Assembly (NCBI GenBank): GCA_903864555.1
Contig: CAIPGJ010000500.1
Coordinates: 1 to 8,253 of the forward strand
From: an uncultured Pseudomonadota bacterium
Lineage (GTDB): Bacteria > Pseudomonadota > Gammaproteobacteria > Burkholderiales > SG8-39
DNA: 8,253 nt
Direction: 5' to 3'
The first letter of the stretch is position 1. Every line of letters starts with the position of its first letter. Shown here one piece after another: positions 1-6,512 of this stretch. The notes below the pieces were generated by a model, which saw nothing but the letters and a program-made list of their open reading frames with translations, had not been told where the DNA came from and searched no databases. The translations under genes were made by a program, and so were the position numbers.

Positions 1-1003
1 CGGCCCCACGGATGATGGGCTCGAGTTTGGCGACTTCGCCCTTGATGAAATTGCCCAGGTCCTCGGGCGTGCCCCCGCGCCTGGGCAGCAGGCCCAGGTC
101 ATCCAGCCGCTTGCTGCCCTCGGGGGAGGCGATATAGGCATTGGTCACCGCATTCATGGCATCGATGATGGGCCGCGGCGTAGCGGCCGGGGCGGACAAG
201 GCATACCAGGTGGACATCTCGATGTTGGGAAAGCCGGCTTCGCGCGTGGTGGGCACTTCAGGCAGTGTCTGCGAGCGCTGCGCGCTGGTCACCACCAGCG
301 AGCGCAGCTTGCCCCCACGCACCAGTCCCAGATTGGGCGGCACAGTATCGATGCTCATGCCCACCTGCCCACCGACCACTGCCTGGCCGGTGGCGGCCGA
401 TCCCTTGAAGGGAATATGGTTGAGGCTGATGGCGCCCAGTTTCTGCAGCAACTCACCGGTGAGATGCGCAGGGGTGGCCATGCCGGGTGTGCCGTAATCG
501 AGCTTGCCCGGATTGGCCCTGGCATGCCTCACCACGTCAGCCAGATTCTGGAAAGGTGAGCCCGCCGGCACGAAAAGCGAGATCGGCGCCTGCCCGATCA
601 TCACCACCGGGGCGAGGTCGCGCACCGGGTTGTACTGGATGTCCTTCTGCGTCATCGGTGCCGTCACACCGGGGCCGACCTGGATCAGCACATAGGTATA
701 GCCATCCGGGGCGGACTTCACGACGTAGTAGGTGCCGATGGCGCCAGTGGCACCGGCGCGGTTATCGATGATCACCGGCTGCCCGTGCCGCCGGGTGATG
801 GCCTCTCCGAGTCCGCGCGAAACGATGTCGCCGCCACCGCCGGGCGGCATGGGCACGACGATACGGATGGGTTTGCTGGGCCAGTTACCGGACGGATTTG
901 CCGCTGAACCACCGGCCTGACCCAGGCTGATCCCGGAATGGATCGCCGCACTCAGGGCGATGGCCACCATGCAAGATGTGCGCTGTCCAAACGTCAACGT
1001 CAC
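1..1003 (-). CDS. Bug/TctC-family tripartite tricarboxylate transporter substrate-binding protein (3' end cut by window)
   Basis: This is a periplasmic solute-binding protein of the Bug family, which captures organic acids for tripartite tricarboxylate transporters or for signalling. The sequence shows 334 residues; the family is usually about 320-330, so only the last few are missing beyond the left edge. An N-terminal signal peptide occupies roughly residues 1-30, with a hydrophobic core at 11-28 and a likely cleavage near LGQA. Family motifs follow: PSKPIRIVVPMPPGGGGDI (42-60), DNRAGATGAIG (80-90), SAPDGYTY (97-104), YNPVRDLAPV (124-133), IPFKGSA (197-203) and TLPEVPT (246-252). I chose the GTG at 1003 because GGGAGGA lies 6 nt upstream (1010-1016) and because it gives a full signal peptide; an in-frame ATG at 970 is the alternative. 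It is the last visible gene of the minus-strand series, 87 nt after the CoA-transferase. The ligand is unknown. It differs clearly from the other Bug protein at 3576-4541, so it is not a recent duplicate. Confidence 0.93.
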   Translation of the reverse strand, partial: MTLTFGQRTSCMVAIALSAAIHSGISLGQAGGSAANPSGNWPSKPIRIVVPMPPGGGGDIVSRGLGEAITRRHGQPVIIDNRAGATGAIGTYYVVKSAPDGYTYVLIQVGPGVTAPMTQKDIQYNPVRDLAPVVMIGQAPISLFVPAGSPFQNLADVVRHARANPGKLDYGTPGMATPAHLTGELLQKLGAISLNHIPFKGSAATGQAVVGGQVGMSIDTVPPNLGLVRGGKLRSLVVTSAQRSQTLPEVPTTREAGFPNIEMSTWYALSAPAATPRPIIDAMNAVTNAYIASPEGSKRLDDLGLLPRRGGTPEDLGNFIKGEVAKLEPIIRGA

Positions 1004-1090
1004 TGGCAGTCCTCCCGATACATGGAACCGCAATCCCCGCCGGCCGGCATGCGTGGCCAGAACCGGTCGGGACAGACAGGTCGCGACCGC

Positions 1091-2485
1091 TCAGGCCGTT
1101 TCCATCACCGCCACGTTCGATGCGACCTTGAAGTCCATTTCGGTCAGCGTGCGGATCTCGTCTACGGTGAACCCGGGCGCCATGGCTTCCAGCACATAAC
1201 CCCCGTCGACCAGATGGAACACGGCCAGGTCGGTGACCACCCAGTTGGCGCGCCGGCGCGCCGTGAGCGGCAGCTTGCAGCGCTTGCGCAGCTTGGGCCG
1301 GTCCTTGCTGTCGCGATGCTCGAGCACGATGATGAGTTCGCAGTCGCCAGCCACCAGGTCCATGGCCCCACCGATGCCGCCACGACGAGCGTCGGAGGTG
1401 CTCCAGTTGGCCACATTGCCCTCTTCATCCACCTCATAGGCGCCCAGTATCACCGTGTCGATATGGCCGCCACGCGCCATCTCGAAGGAGGTGACGCTGT
1501 CGAAGAAGGAGGTGCCCTTGATGGCCTGCACGAACTGCCCGCCGGCGTTGTACACATCCGGATCGATGGCATCACCAGTGACGGTGCCGCCATAGCCCAG
1601 CACGCCGTTCTCCGCATGCAGCCAGATGCCACGCCCGGCGATGAAGTTCGACACCTCGGTGGGGATGCCGGTGCCCAGGTTCACGTAACTTTCGTCACGC
1701 AGGATCTTCGCCGCGTTCTTGGAGATCGCAGCACGGGTCACCGCCGGCTTGCCCAGATAGCTGCGGGCGGTGTCGGCCGACCGCTTGCCACTCCGGGTCA
1801 GGGTCCGTGCATCGATGTGGATCTCGTTCTTGATCACGCGGTCGATGAAGATGCCGGGCAGGTCGATCAGTTCCGGCGGCAGTTCGCCCGTCTCGACGAT
1901 CTCGTCCACCTCGATGATGGCCACCCTGGCCGCCTTGGCGAAGGACGGGTTGAAGTTGCGCGCACCGCCGCGGAACTGCACATTGCCGGCGCGATCGGCG
2001 CGATAACCCGAGAGCAGTGCGTAGTCAAGGTGGATGGCATGCTCGAGCACATGCTTCCTGCCGTTGAAGTAGCGCACTTCCTTGCCGTCGGCGAGGTCGG
2101 TGTCGGCGGCCGTGGGCGACCAGAAGGCGGGGATGCCGGCGCCACCGGCGCGGCAGCGCTCCACCAGTATCCCCTGCGGAACCAGTTCCACCTCCAGTTT
2201 GCCGGCGAGGATGCGCTCCTCGGCGGCGGTCATGATGTTGGGGCGCACCGAGAAGGCCACCTGAATCTTGGCGACCTGGTTGTTCTCCACCAGCATCTGG
2301 CCCTTCTCGCCGGCATTGCCCAGGGAGTTGCAGACCAGCGTCAGTTCTTTGGTGCCGCGCTCGCGCAATTCGCGTATCAGGGTGTTGGGAAAGCGATGGC
2401 CGAGTCCGAATCCGGCCAGTGCAACGCTTGCGCCGTCCGGCATGTCGGCGAGGGCTTCCTTGGCTGATGCAACTACCTTGTCCAT
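1091..2485 (-). CDS. SCOT-type 3-oxoacid CoA-transferase, fused alpha and beta subunits
   Basis: This class I CoA-transferase would move CoA between a CoA donor such as succinyl-CoA or acetyl-CoA and a 3-oxo or other organic acid, in the cytoplasm, through a glutamyl-CoA intermediate. It has 464 residues. Residues 1-225 match the alpha (AtoD-like) half, with AGFGLGHRFP at 24-33, LEVELVPQGILVER (97-110) and GGAGIPAF (114-121). A linker at about 226-250 joins this to a beta (AtoA-like) half with YVNLGTGIPTEVSN (267-280), AENGVLGYG (291-299), FEMARGGHID (334-343) and IGGAMDLVAG (371-380). E292 in AENG is the expected catalytic glutamate. Many bacteria encode the halves separately; here they are one chain, as in animal SCOT. 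The ATG at 2485 has a modest AGGT ribosome site 7 nt upstream. It sits between the lactonase-like gene and a Bug gene, which suggests activation of a ring-opening or hydrolysis product. The family is very secure; the acyl substrate is unknown (3-oxoadipate, acetoacetate or another acid are possible). Confidence 0.93.
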   Translation of the reverse strand: MDKVVASAKEALADMPDGASVALAGFGLGHRFPNTLIRELRERGTKELTLVCNSLGNAGEKGQMLVENNQVAKIQVAFSVRPNIMTAAEERILAGKLEVELVPQGILVERCRAGGAGIPAFWSPTAADTDLADGKEVRYFNGRKHVLEHAIHLDYALLSGYRADRAGNVQFRGGARNFNPSFAKAARVAIIEVDEIVETGELPPELIDLPGIFIDRVIKNEIHIDARTLTRSGKRSADTARSYLGKPAVTRAAISKNAAKILRDESYVNLGTGIPTEVSNFIAGRGIWLHAENGVLGYGGTVTGDAIDPDVYNAGGQFVQAIKGTSFFDSVTSFEMARGGHIDTVILGAYEVDEEGNVANWSTSDARRGGIGGAMDLVAGDCELIIVLEHRDSKDRPKLRKRCKLPLTARRRANWVVTDLAVFHLVDGGYVLEAMAPGFTVDEIRTLTEMDFKVASNVAVMETA

Positions 2486-2521
2486 GATGGTGACCTGTCA
2501 GTGATGTGTTTCGTTGAGTGT

Positions 2522-2547
2522 GCGGCGCCACCGGTCCGGTGTGCCGC
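2522..2547. repeat. GC-rich inverted repeat in the lactonase/CoA-transferase gap
   Basis: In the 124-nt gap between the amidohydrolase stop and the CoA-transferase start, GCGGC (2522-2526) pairs with GCCGC (2543-2547) and CACC (2529-2532) pairs with GGTG (2538-2541). The loop is 5 nt and there is a small asymmetric internal bulge. Neither strand has a following T-run, so a standard intrinsic terminator is unlikely. It could be an mRNA processing or stability hairpin, or an operator. The rest of the gap shows nothing recognisable. Confidence 0.4.
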
Positions 2548-2609
2548 TGCCTTGGTTGATGCCGGATGCAGTCCGCCATGCCACAGGAACGGGAAGCCTC
2601 CAGGCAGCA

Positions 2610-3503
2610 TCAGAACTTGAACAGCTTTGCCGGATTGTCGGCGAACACCTTGCGGCGGATGGTTTCGTCGTTGCTGGTCCACTCGTCGAACTTGTCGATG
2701 AGCCAGCCCACATGCGGGGAGTTGTCGTACATGCGCAGGTAAGGCCAGTCACTGCCCCACACCAGCTGGTCGGGGTTGGCCTTGATCATGGCATCGTGGA
2801 AGGGCCGCACGTCCTCGTAATCGGCGTAGCGCTTGGTCACGCGGTTGGCGGACAGCTTGATCCAGATGCGGCCGTCCTTGAGCATGTCCATCAGCGACTT
2901 GAAGGCCGGGTCATTGACGTTCTTGTTCACGTCGATGCCGGCCATGTGGTCGAGCACGATGGGGATGCCGGTCTTTTCCAGATCCTTGACGCCCGCAACG
3001 ATCAACTCGGTGCTGGCCCAGACCTGCGCCTGCCAGCCCAGCGCCTTGAAGCGCGACGCCACGGCCATCAGGGTGTCCATGCCCACCGCGCCCAGCGCCG
3101 CAGCGGCGGCGGCATTGTGTGCCGTGGCCATCTTGAAACGCGCGCCACGCATGCCGCGGCGGTTCATGTCCTCCAGTTCCTGGTCGGTGACCTGGGGATC
3201 GATGACGGCGATACCGCGCAGGTTCTTCGCCCGATCCAGCGCATCCAGGGTGGCGCTGGCATCGAAGCCGAGGAACACCGAGGCATGCACCGGCGTGCCA
3301 TGGGCAAAACCCACGCGCTTGAGCATGCCGGTGTAGAGATCGAAGCCCGCCTCGGCTGGCGTGTAGGCGCGATCCCTGTGCGCCGGAAATTGATCATAGG
3401 GCCCGAAGACGTGGGCATGCGCGTCGCAGGCCCCGGCCGGCAGTGGCTTCTTCGGCGCGTTCGGAGTCACCACGGGGGCGGGGTTTTCGTAGTCAGCTTT
3501 CAT
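2610..3503 (-). CDS. Amidohydrolase-superfamily lactonase, LigI/COG3618-like
   Basis: This TIM-barrel hydrolase resembles 2-pyrone-4,6-dicarboxylate lactonase (LigI) and the related sugar-lactone and sulfomuconolactone hydrolases. It probably opens a lactone ring in the cytoplasm. The 297 residues show DAHAHVFGP (27-35), with H29 and H31 on strand 1, followed by the FPAHRDRAYTPAEA stretch (39-52) typical of LigI-like proteins. Also present are GARFKM (120-125), VLDHMAGID (183-191) with H186, IKLSANR (215-221), and VWGSDWPY (248-255) with D252. These match the HxH, His and Asp positions that line the active site in LigI, an enzyme reported to work without a bound metal. The ATG at 3503 has AGAGG 10 nt upstream. 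No signal peptide is seen. The neighbours are a Bug binding protein upstream and a CoA-transferase downstream, which fits lactone hydrolysis before CoA activation. True PDC hydrolase activity is not established: I cannot confirm the full set of carboxylate-binding arginines, so another lactone or an isomerase role (galactarolactone isomerase type) remains possible. Confidence 0.88.
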   Translation of the reverse strand: MKADYENPAPVVTPNAPKKPLPAGACDAHAHVFGPYDQFPAHRDRAYTPAEAGFDLYTGMLKRVGFAHGTPVHASVFLGFDASATLDALDRAKNLRGIAVIDPQVTDQELEDMNRRGMRGARFKMATAHNAAAAAALGAVGMDTLMAVASRFKALGWQAQVWASTELIVAGVKDLEKTGIPIVLDHMAGIDVNKNVNDPAFKSLMDMLKDGRIWIKLSANRVTKRYADYEDVRPFHDAMIKANPDQLVWGSDWPYLRMYDNSPHVGWLIDKFDEWTSNDETIRRKVFADNPAKLFKF

Positions 3504-3534
3504 GCGCTTGCAACCTCTGGTGGAAAGTATGGAA

Positions 3535-3546
3535 TGGTCCGGACCA
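3535..3546. promoter_or_regulatory. 12-bp perfect palindrome, candidate operator
   Basis: TGGTCCGGACCA is a perfect 12-bp palindrome in the 72-nt gap between the Bug gene (stop at 3576) and the amidohydrolase start (3503). It has the form T-N-G-T-N4-A-C-N-A. That is close to, but one base wider than, the TNGTNNNACNA consensus known for FadR-subfamily GntR repressors. It lies about 30-40 nt before the amidohydrolase start codon, where a bound repressor could block transcription or where a short hairpin could form in the mRNA. No regulator gene is visible in the window, so the assignment is tentative. Confidence 0.35.
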
Positions 3547-3575
3547 ATGACAATGCGGATGGCGTTGCGGCTCGG

Positions 3576-4541
3576 TCAGTCTGCGGTGATCTTGGCTGCC
3601 TTGACCACCTTGCCGATGCGGTCGAATTCATCGCGGATCAGCTTTGCCAGCCCCTCCGGGCTCGATCCGCGCGGCTCGCCACCGGTGAACCTCTGCGCGG
3701 TGTCGGGTTCAGCCAGGATCTTCTGGATGTCGACATTGAGCTTGTTGACGATGGCGGCCGGCGTCTTCGCCGGGGCGACGATGGAGTACCACAACTCATA
3801 CTCGTAGCCGGGCACGCCTGACTCCGTAATGGTGGGTACATCGGGCAGCGCAGGCACCCGCTGCTTTGCGCTCACACCCAAGGCCCGCACTTTGCCGGAC
3901 TTGACGTAGGGCAGCAGGCCGGTCACCGGGTTGAGCATCACCTGCACCTGGCCGCCCATCATGTCGGTGATGCCCGGACCAAAGCCCTTGAAAGGCACGT
4001 GCACCATGTCGGTCCCGGTCATGTACTTGAACAGTTCGGTGGCCACGTGGTTGGGCGCGCCGATGCCGGCGGTGGCGTAGTTGAGCTTGCCCGGGTTGGC
4101 CTTGGCATAGGCCACCAGGTCCTTGATGGAATGGATGGGCAGGTTGTTCACCACGGTCGCCAGCATGGGCGAGGTATACAGCAGGCTGACCGGCGCAAAG
4201 TCACGAATCGGGTCATAGGGCAACTTGCTGGTGGTGATGAGCGGGTTGATCACCAGGCCACCCGAGGTACCGAAGAGCAGCGTATAACCATCCGGCGCCG
4301 ACCGGGCGACTGCATCGGTGGCGAGCACGCCGGCTGCGCCACCGCGGTTCTCGGCGATGAACTGCTGCTTGTTCATTTCACTCAGGCGGTTGGTCATCAC
4401 CCGCGCAACGATGTCCACCCCGCCACCGGGTGGAAACGGGATGATCAGCTTGACCGGCTTGTTCGGATAATCGGCCTGCGCCTGGCAAACCATGGGCAAT
4501 GCCAGGGACATGGCCCCGACCAGGCGTAAAAAAGACTTCAT
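3576..4541 (-). CDS. Bug/TctC-family tripartite tricarboxylate transporter substrate-binding protein
   Basis: This complete periplasmic binding protein of the Bug family has 321 residues, the usual family length. It has a clean type I signal peptide: KSFLR positive end, hydrophobic stretch 7-18, and an AQA cleavage site after residue 23, giving a mature protein starting DYPNKP. Family hallmarks are PNKPVKLIIPFPPGGGVDI (26-44), ENRGGAAG (64-71), SAPDGYTLLFG (81-91), YDPIRDFAPVSLL (109-121), HVPFKGFGPG (181-190), VRALGVSAKQR (218-228) and ALPDVPT (231-237). The frame stays open upstream to 4802, but the ATG at 4541 is chosen. It starts the signal peptide and has AGGAGGAG just upstream (GGAG 7 nt from the ATG), and the upstream extension overlaps the nitroreductase. 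The gene is separated from the nitroreductase by 158 nt, so it may have its own promoter. No TctA/TctB membrane genes accompany it, as is common for orphan Bug proteins. The ligand is likely a carboxylic acid but cannot be identified. Confidence 0.95.
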   Translation of the reverse strand: MKSFLRLVGAMSLALPMVCQAQADYPNKPVKLIIPFPPGGGVDIVARVMTNRLSEMNKQQFIAENRGGAAGVLATDAVARSAPDGYTLLFGTSGGLVINPLITTSKLPYDPIRDFAPVSLLYTSPMLATVVNNLPIHSIKDLVAYAKANPGKLNYATAGIGAPNHVATELFKYMTGTDMVHVPFKGFGPGITDMMGGQVQVMLNPVTGLLPYVKSGKVRALGVSAKQRVPALPDVPTITESGVPGYEYELWYSIVAPAKTPAAIVNKLNVDIQKILAEPDTAQRFTGGEPRGSSPEGLAKLIRDEFDRIGKVVKAAKITAD

Positions 4542-4565
4542 ACTGCTGCTCCTCCTGTCTGATTG

Positions 4566-4587
4566 GCCCTGCGGCCCCTTGCAGGGC
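4566..4587. repeat. 7-bp stem-loop just upstream of the Bug gene ribosome site
   Basis: GCCCTGC (4566-4572) and GCAGGGC (4581-4587) form a perfect 7-bp GC-rich stem with an 8-nt loop. It lies only about 10 nt before the AGGAGG ribosome site of the Bug gene. No T-run follows it on the minus strand, so it does not look like a terminator of the preceding nitroreductase. It may be a 5'-UTR hairpin or an operator. The same 158-nt gap also holds TGCGA-N5-TCGCA (4608-4622), a 15-bp imperfect dyad. I see no convincing promoter there. Confidence 0.35.
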
Positions 4588-4699
4588 TCTGCTCCGGCCC
4601 CGTTGCATGCGACATGATCGCACCCTGCGGCGATCCGGACAAATCGATGTGACTGCCTGACCACCCCCGGATAGCACTGGGGCCGCCGGCCGGCGCGCC

Positions 4700-5413
4700 T
4701 CAGAAGCCTTCGAAACGGGCCATTCCATCCACCGGGACCCGCTCCACCGGAAAGACATTCTCCGGCGCCTGCAGGTCGGCATGACCCAGGGCCATGCCGC
4801 AAACCACGATACGGCTGTCCGGTATCCCCAGTTCCCGGCGCAGGATGGGATGCATCTTGGTGAAAGCCGCTTGCATGCAGGTGTCCAGCCCACGTGCGCG
4901 TGCCGCCAGGGCGATGTTCTGCAGGAACATGCCATAGTCCAGCCAGCTGCCGATTTCCAGCGCCCGGTCGATGGTCATGATCATGCCGACCGGGGCATCG
5001 AAAAACAGGTAATTGCGCTGTGACTGCGCTTTCATCCGCTCGGTATCGCCCTTGACGATGCCCAGTGCCCCGTACAGCGCCCAGCCGACCTTGCGCCGCC
5101 GGCTGATGTAGGGCTCGGGACAGGGCACCGGGTAATAGGGCTTTTCCTCGCTGGTCTGGTCGTAACCCAGGCCGGAGGCGAGGATGGCGTCGGACACCGC
5201 CTGGCGCCGCTTGCCCGCCAGCACGATGACCTCCCAGGGCTGCATGTTGGTGCCGCTGGGCGCCCAGCGCGCCGCGTCGATGATCTCGCGCACCACCGAT
5301 TCGGGCACCAGCGTGGGCAGGAAACGGCGGATGGAGCGGCGTCCGGTAATGGCGCGATCGACGCTGTCGCGGTCGATGGCAGCCGGTGCAGCAGTGGCGG
5401 GGGTAACTGACAT
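4700..5413 (-). CDS. FMN-dependent nitroreductase-family oxidoreductase
   Basis: This cytoplasmic flavoenzyme of the nitroreductase superfamily would reduce nitro groups, quinones or enones with NAD(P)H, usually as a homodimer with FMN. The 237-residue chain shows TGRRSIRRF (23-31) and WAPSGTNMQPW (50-60), the N-terminal FMN-binding elements. FFDAPVGMIMT follows at 137-147, then the helix LDYGMFLQNIALAARARGLDTC (158-179) and GMALGHAD (206-213). The DAPVG and RGLDTC pattern recalls PnbA-type nitrobenzoate reductases, but that resemblance is from memory of the family and does not fix a substrate. The frame also allows a GTG at 5425, abutting the TGA stop of the dehydrogenase. I prefer the ATG at 5413 because GGGAG (5419-5423) sits 5 nt before it. 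Only 12 nt separate it from the dehydrogenase stop, so the two are surely co-transcribed and probably translationally coupled. It could serve as a dehydrogenase or enoate reductase in the pathway rather than a detoxifying nitroreductase. Confidence 0.9.
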   Translation of the reverse strand: MSVTPATAAPAAIDRDSVDRAITGRRSIRRFLPTLVPESVVREIIDAARWAPSGTNMQPWEVIVLAGKRRQAVSDAILASGLGYDQTSEEKPYYPVPCPEPYISRRRKVGWALYGALGIVKGDTERMKAQSQRNYLFFDAPVGMIMTIDRALEIGSWLDYGMFLQNIALAARARGLDTCMQAAFTKMHPILRRELGIPDSRIVVCGMALGHADLQAPENVFPVERVPVDGMARFEGF

Positions 5414-5418
5414 GTGGG

Positions 5419-5423
5419 CTCCC
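5419..5423 (-). promoter_or_regulatory. Ribosome-binding site fixing the nitroreductase start
   Basis: GGGAG lies 5 nt upstream of the ATG at 5413, inside the 12-nt junction after the dehydrogenase TGA. It supports the ATG over the GTG at 5425, which touches the stop codon and has no purine-rich site of its own in a good position. The layout would let ribosomes finishing the dehydrogenase restart on the nitroreductase. Confidence 0.6.
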
Positions 5424-5425
5424 AC

Positions 5426-6409
5426 TCAGGCTTTCTTCACCACGTCCGGGTTGCCCACGTTCACGGGCTTGCCCGCAGCGAAGGCCAGGATCTGGTCGAA
5501 GATGTCGCGGAACTGCAGTTCATGGGTGTCATGCTCGACATAACCGATGTGCGGCGTGCAGACCACATTGGGGTTGGTGAGCAGCGGATGCGTGGTGTCG
5601 GTGAGCGGCTCCACTTCATACACATCCACCGCGGCCTTGCCGGGACGCCCGGTCTTCAGTGCATTCACCAGCGCATCGGGGGCGATCAGGCCGGCGCGAC
5701 TGGTGTTCACCAGCAGCCCGGTCGGCTTCATCATCTCCAGGTCGGCCTGGCTGACGATGCCGCGCGTGCCCTCCACCAGCGGCATGTGCAGGGAGATGAC
5801 ATCGCTGTCGGCGAAGAAGGCCTCGCGGCTGCGCGCCACCGCGTAGCCATCGGCGCGCGCGCGCACCAGTGAGGCATCACGGCCCCACACCTGCACCTTC
5901 ATGCCGAAGGCCCGCCCGTAGCCGGCCACCATGCTGCCGATACGGCCGTAAGCATAGATGCCCAGGGTGCGCCCATGCGCGGCGGTGCCGACGTTGAACT
6001 GCCAATTGCCGGCCTTCATCGAGTCGATCTGGCGAGGCAGGTCACGCAGGCCCATCAGCACCAGCGCCCAGGTCAGTTCCGCGGTGGCCCAGGAGGGCTC
6101 TCCGCCGGGACCAGGGCGGCGCGAGCAGATCATCACGCCATGGCGGGTGCAGGCCTCCACGTCGATGTGTGGATAGGAACCCTTCTGGCTGATCAGCTTC
6201 AGTTTGGGCAAGCGTGCCACCAGGGCGGCGGTGATGGGCGTGCGCTCGCGGAACAGCACCAGCGCTTCGGCGTCCTTGAGGCGCTCGGCGAGGACCTCGA
6301 CATCCTTGGTATGGTCGCGCCAGATGGTGACCTCATGGCCGGCCAGCTTGCTGTAGCAGGGCAGCGTGCGCACGGTGTCGTGAAAATCGTCCAGGACGGA
6401 AATCTTCAT
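5426..6409 (-). CDS. D-isomer-specific 2-hydroxyacid dehydrogenase
   Basis: This NAD(P)-dependent cytoplasmic enzyme interconverts 2-oxo acids and D-2-hydroxy acids. Its 327 residues are normal for the family. The catalytic domain is split (about 1-100 and 290-327) around a Rossmann domain with the cofactor loop [10 protein letters not shown] (149-158). The three expected catalytic residues are present: R238 in NTSRAG, E267 in VDVYEVEP, and H287 in TPHIGYVE. The loop reads A-Y-G-R-I-G, so the first glycine of the usual GxGxxG is alanine (A153); that may be tolerated. W175-G176-R177-D178 follows the second strand; an arginine there, after W-G, leaves the NAD versus NADP choice open. The ATG at 6409 has AGGAG 5 nt upstream. 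It is immediately followed by the nitroreductase, suggesting the two redox steps are made together. Substrate specificity (glyoxylate, hydroxypyruvate, or a pathway-specific acid) cannot be told. Confidence 0.93.
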   Translation of the reverse strand: MKISVLDDFHDTVRTLPCYSKLAGHEVTIWRDHTKDVEVLAERLKDAEALVLFRERTPITAALVARLPKLKLISQKGSYPHIDVEACTRHGVMICSRRPGPGGEPSWATAELTWALVLMGLRDLPRQIDSMKAGNWQFNVGTAAHGRTLGIYAYGRIGSMVAGYGRAFGMKVQVWGRDASLVRARADGYAVARSREAFFADSDVISLHMPLVEGTRGIVSQADLEMMKPTGLLVNTSRAGLIAPDALVNALKTGRPGKAAVDVYEVEPLTDTTHPLLTNPNVVCTPHIGYVEHDTHELQFRDIFDQILAFAAGKPVNVGNPDVVKKA

Positions 6410-6428
6410 GCTTTCTCCTCTTTGGCAT

Positions 6429-6465
6429 TGCTCTCAGGATGCTCTGAAAATCTTTTTTCAGAGCA
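6429..6465. promoter_or_regulatory. Perfect 11-bp dyad plus a phased third half-site, candidate operator
   Basis: In the 103-nt gap before the dehydrogenase, TGCTCTGAAAA (6440-6450) is perfectly inverted at 6455-6465 around a 4-nt centre. A third copy of the outer hexamer, TGCTCT, stands at 6429-6434, exactly 11 bp (one helical turn) from the second. This arrangement suits a regulator binding several half-sites on one DNA face. As RNA it is also a stable hairpin and could end MFS transcription, but no T-run follows the stem on the minus strand, which makes a classic terminator less likely. A second short G/C-rich inverted repeat (GGGG/CCCC, 6482-6493) lies nearer the MFS stop. No clear -10/-35 pair is seen in the gap. 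Confidence 0.5.
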
Positions 6466-6512
6466 CATTCATGGGGGTGACGGGGATGTCCCCCGGATTC
6501 TTCAGAGTTTCC

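Noticed and set aside
1079..1088. 10-bp palindrome GGTCGCGACC next to the CoA-transferase stop
   Set aside because: A single short GC-rich palindrome is expected by chance in DNA of this composition and there is no loop or T-run to make it a terminator.
938..2467. Long plus-strand open frame (509 codons) opposite the CoA-transferase
   Set aside because: It is antisense to a protein with clear family motifs throughout, has a His/Gly/Ala/Val-rich composition typical of the reverse frame of a GC-rich gene, and resembles no family I know.
2514..3821. Long plus-strand open frame (435 codons) opposite the amidohydrolase and part of the Bug gene
   Set aside because: It spans two unrelated minus-strand genes and their gap, with the same antisense composition and no recognisable motif; it is a shadow of high GC content.
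4542..4802. 87-codon N-terminal extension of the Bug gene frame
   Set aside because: It overlaps the nitroreductase and would bury the signal peptide; the ATG at 4541 has a strong ribosome site and starts a normal signal sequence.
6440..6465. Intrinsic terminator after the MFS gene
   Set aside because: The stem is perfect but low in GC and no T-run follows it on the minus strand; I list it as a candidate operator instead, with a terminator as the lesser option.
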